From Chitinophagaceae bacterium (GTDB lineage: Bacteria; Bacteroidota; Bacteroidia; Chitinophagales; Chitinophagaceae): a stretch of 6,871 bases of DNA. This document shows positions 5,174 through 6,871 of this stretch, piece by piece. The notes beneath the pieces were generated by a model that made no database searches, was not told the DNA's origin, and saw only the letters and a program-made list of their open reading frames with translations. The stretch is from assembly GCA_947459455.1 (NCBI GenBank), contig CANHEC010000130.1, positions 1-6,871 on the forward strand, read 5' to 3'. The translations under genes were made by a program, and so were the position numbers. How positions within the stretch are numbered: the first letter of the stretch is position 1; every line of letters starts with the position of its first letter.

Positions 5174-6871
5174 TTATTGCTTCAGCACCCGCAGCGTTTC
5201 CTGCACGCCATCGGCGGTGAGCACGGTAAGGTGGTATACACCCGCGGGCAGCTGGGCTACAGGCATGCGCAGCTGATTGGCGCCTGGCAGCAGCTGGCTG
5301 CGCTGGCGTATCAGCTGGCGGCCACCCATATCGGTCAGGCTGTATTCGGCCGCCTGGGCGCTGGCACTCCACAGGTTCAGTGCCAGGCTGGTGCTTACCG
5401 GGTTTTGCTGCAGGCCCACCACGTAGGTAGCGCTGGCGCTGCGGCTCAGCAGCACGGTTTTGCTGAAGAAGTGTTGTCCGTTTTTCTCTTTCACCAGCAG
5501 GCGGTAGTAGTGCTTGCCTGCTGCCAGCCCGCGGTGCAGGTACTGGTACTGCCGGCCGGCGGGTGCCACGGTAGCAATGGTGCTAAACTGGCTGCCATCG
5601 GTGCTGTATTGCAGTTCAAAATGACGCAGGTCTTTGTCGCTATCGATGCGCCACTGCAGGCGGGCATCGGCCCCTTGGAGCGCCCCTTCGAAGCTGAGCA
5701 GCTTGACGGGGAGGACGCCGAGGACGGGGGTAAACGAGAACCCGAATGTAAACGGCGAGAAGCTGTACATGTCCCCGGTTACAATCAGTCCGTCGTCGCT
5801 GTACAGGCGAGCTTCAAAATCGGGCGTAGCGGTATTGAACGTGAACGGCGGCTTGGTATAGTTCCACGAACCCGGACCCACATCTTCTGTCCGCTTCACA
5901 ATGGCCACATTGTACTCGCCACCTACTGGCGTCAGAGGGTCGCCGGCCGCATCACGCCAGGTAGCCCCAGCCAGGCGGTACATCAGCGCCACGCGGCCGG
6001 TGGTTGCTTCTGTCCCTACCTGGTCAAACTGCCAGTATTCATTGGCCTGAATACCAGTCAACTCAGACTGGAACACATCCTGGCCAGCACTGGGCGTAGC
6101 AGTGGTCCCGCTGAAATACTGTGCCACAAACCTGTTGCCACCGGTATTGGTGTTGGTAAAGCGCAAGGGGCGATAACCACCACCAGCCGACTTGCCAATG
6201 GGGAACCAGTAGTTGCCCATGGCACTCACCGACGTATAGCGGAAAAGTGGCCCATCGATATAGCTATCAGCACTGCCACCGACAATGCCATCATTAGTGG
6301 CATCGGGCGCCGGGTTTTTGATGTACATCGGGAAGCCCAGCGTTTCTACAATACCGCGGGTAAGGGTAAGCCTGCCGCCGATGCCGGTGGGTGTTTGCAA
6401 AATCACACGGGCGGTAGCTACGTCCTTATCTACAATGGCAAAGGCATAGTCCTGAAGAGTAGGATCGGAAACACTGGCAGGCGGTGCCGACGGGGTACTG
6501 ATGGTAGAATTACCCGAGCCTCTGAAGAAGATCGCCCGGCCCTGATCATTGTACAATGAATTGAGGTGGCGGGTGAAGTTGCCATGCAGGTGCAAATCGC
6601 CCAGAACAGCCGTAGAAAGAGTAAGCGCACTAACAGGGCCACCACTGGCGCCAATAGTCAGGTTGCCGCGTACTACCAGCGGCAGGGTGAGGGCGCCCAT
6701 GTTGGCATTGCCAGCAGTAGTGCTGGTGCCCAGCGAAAAGTTGCCACCGGTTTCGAGGGCGGTGGGGGTGGCGCTGCCCATGTTCAGCGTAGTACCCCCC
6801 TGCACCAGCACGTGGTGGGGGTAGCCGGGGTTGCCGGCGGTATTGCCAAATTCGATGCTGCGGTTGTAAGC
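5174..6871 (-). CDS. Type IX-secreted surface protein with C-terminal sorting domain, C-terminal 565 residues
   Basis: The frame is open from base 6871 to a TAA at 5176-5174; the N-terminus and signal peptide lie beyond the window, so the apparent GTG start at 6811 is only internal. Visible residues 1-100 are repetitive Gly/Thr/Asn-rich beta-strand rungs (for example VLVQGGTTLNMGS and VVRGNLTIGASGG). Residues about 110-385 form a region with SADSYIDGPLFRYT and NYWFPIGKS, patterns frequent in large Bacteroidota surface proteins. Residues 387-476 (LPVKLLSFEGAL...LQWRIDSDKDLRHFELQYSTDG...YYRLLVKEKNG) are a fibronectin-III-like domain. Residues about 484-565 are a type A sorting domain: QQNPVS, then YSLTDMGGRQL, then LPAGVYHLTVLTADGVQETLRVLKQ at the end. 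This domain sends the protein through the outer membrane by the Por/type IX system, usually for anchoring at the surface or release. No catalytic domain is visible; an adhesin-like or structural role is inferred. A terminator follows at once. Confidence 0.9.
   Translation of the reverse strand, partial: AYNRSIEFGNTAGNPGYPHHVLVQGGTTLNMGSATPTALETGGNFSLGTSTTAGNANMGALTLPLVVRGNLTIGASGGPVSALTLSTAVLGDLHLHGNFTRHLNSLYNDQGRAIFFRGSGNSTISTPSAPPASVSDPTLQDYAFAIVDKDVATARVILQTPTGIGGRLTLTRGIVETLGFPMYIKNPAPDATNDGIVGGSADSYIDGPLFRYTSVSAMGNYWFPIGKSAGGGYRPLRFTNTNTGGNRFVAQYFSGTTATPSAGQDVFQSELTGIQANEYWQFDQVGTEATTGRVALMYRLAGATWRDAAGDPLTPVGGEYNVAIVKRTEDVGPGSWNYTKPPFTFNTATPDFEARLYSDDGLIVTGDMYSFSPFTFGFSFTPVLGVLPVKLLSFEGALQGADARLQWRIDSDKDLRHFELQYSTDGSQFSTIATVAPAGRQYQYLHRGLAAGKHYYRLLVKEKNGQHFFSKTVLLSRSASATYVVGLQQNPVSTSLALNLWSASAQAAEYSLTDMGGRQLIRQRSQLLPGANQLRMPVAQLPAGVYHLTVLTADGVQETLRVLKQ

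Noticed and set aside
4815..5220. Small genes encoded by short open frames in the repeat region
   Set aside because: The predicted peptides are translations of the CGCAAGG and CATTCA repeats, with repeated Arg-Lys or Ser-His runs and no supported start.
5177..6559. A 460-codon open frame antisense to the surface-protein gene
   Set aside because: The minus-strand frame carries clear sorting and fibronectin-like domains; the plus-strand translation has no family features and is a shadow.
1..6871. A new defence, mobile-element or biosynthetic system
   Set aside because: All substantial genes fit known families of general function; no nuclease, transposase, integrase, toxin-antitoxin or modular synthase signature was seen.

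Overview
The window reads as a chromosomal segment of a GC-rich member of the Bacteroidota, probably from the Chitinophagaceae or a relative (phylum confident, family inferred). The evidence is a cell-surface protein ending in a type IX secretion C-terminal sorting domain, an ExbD with the 'DLTPMVDLGFLLITFF' signature seen in that phylum, a TAnnTTTG-type -7 promoter element, starts without clear Shine-Dalgarno sequences, and intergenic repeats (GGGGAATT and CGCAAGGAACGCAA/CTTTGCG types) of a kind common in these genomes.

Layout. Positions 1-2813 are on the plus strand: the 3' end of a tryptophan-rich membrane protein gene (1-519), then a likely two-gene unit of a GH3-superfamily acyl-amido synthetase-like protein (606-2156) and a LysE-family exporter (2184-2813), 27 bases apart behind a candidate promoter at 582-589. 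Positions 2829-6871 are on the minus strand, convergent with the first block. Reading leftward along the minus strand they hold a large type IX-secreted surface protein whose N-terminus lies beyond base 6871 (5174-6871), a strong hairpin terminator (5113-5148), about 0.5 kb of repeats without a gene, nagA (3562-4662), a 262-base very GC-rich spacer with two strong stem-loops, and an exbD-like gene (2829-3299) with no exbB or tonB partner in view.

Function. The genes look like ordinary housekeeping and surface functions rather than one system. NagA feeds N-acetylglucosamine-6-phosphate into central amino-sugar metabolism. ExbD belongs to a proton-driven envelope energiser. The GH3-like enzyme and LysE exporter are probably co-transcribed and could act on amino acids or their acyl conjugates, but this is inference. 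I found no defence island, mobile element, CRISPR array, RNA gene or biosynthetic cluster. The least explained material is noncoding: the composite repeat region 4680-5112, the bulged hairpin pair at 3413-3481, and an 8-base tandem array that runs in frame into nagA and could produce a false N-terminal extension.
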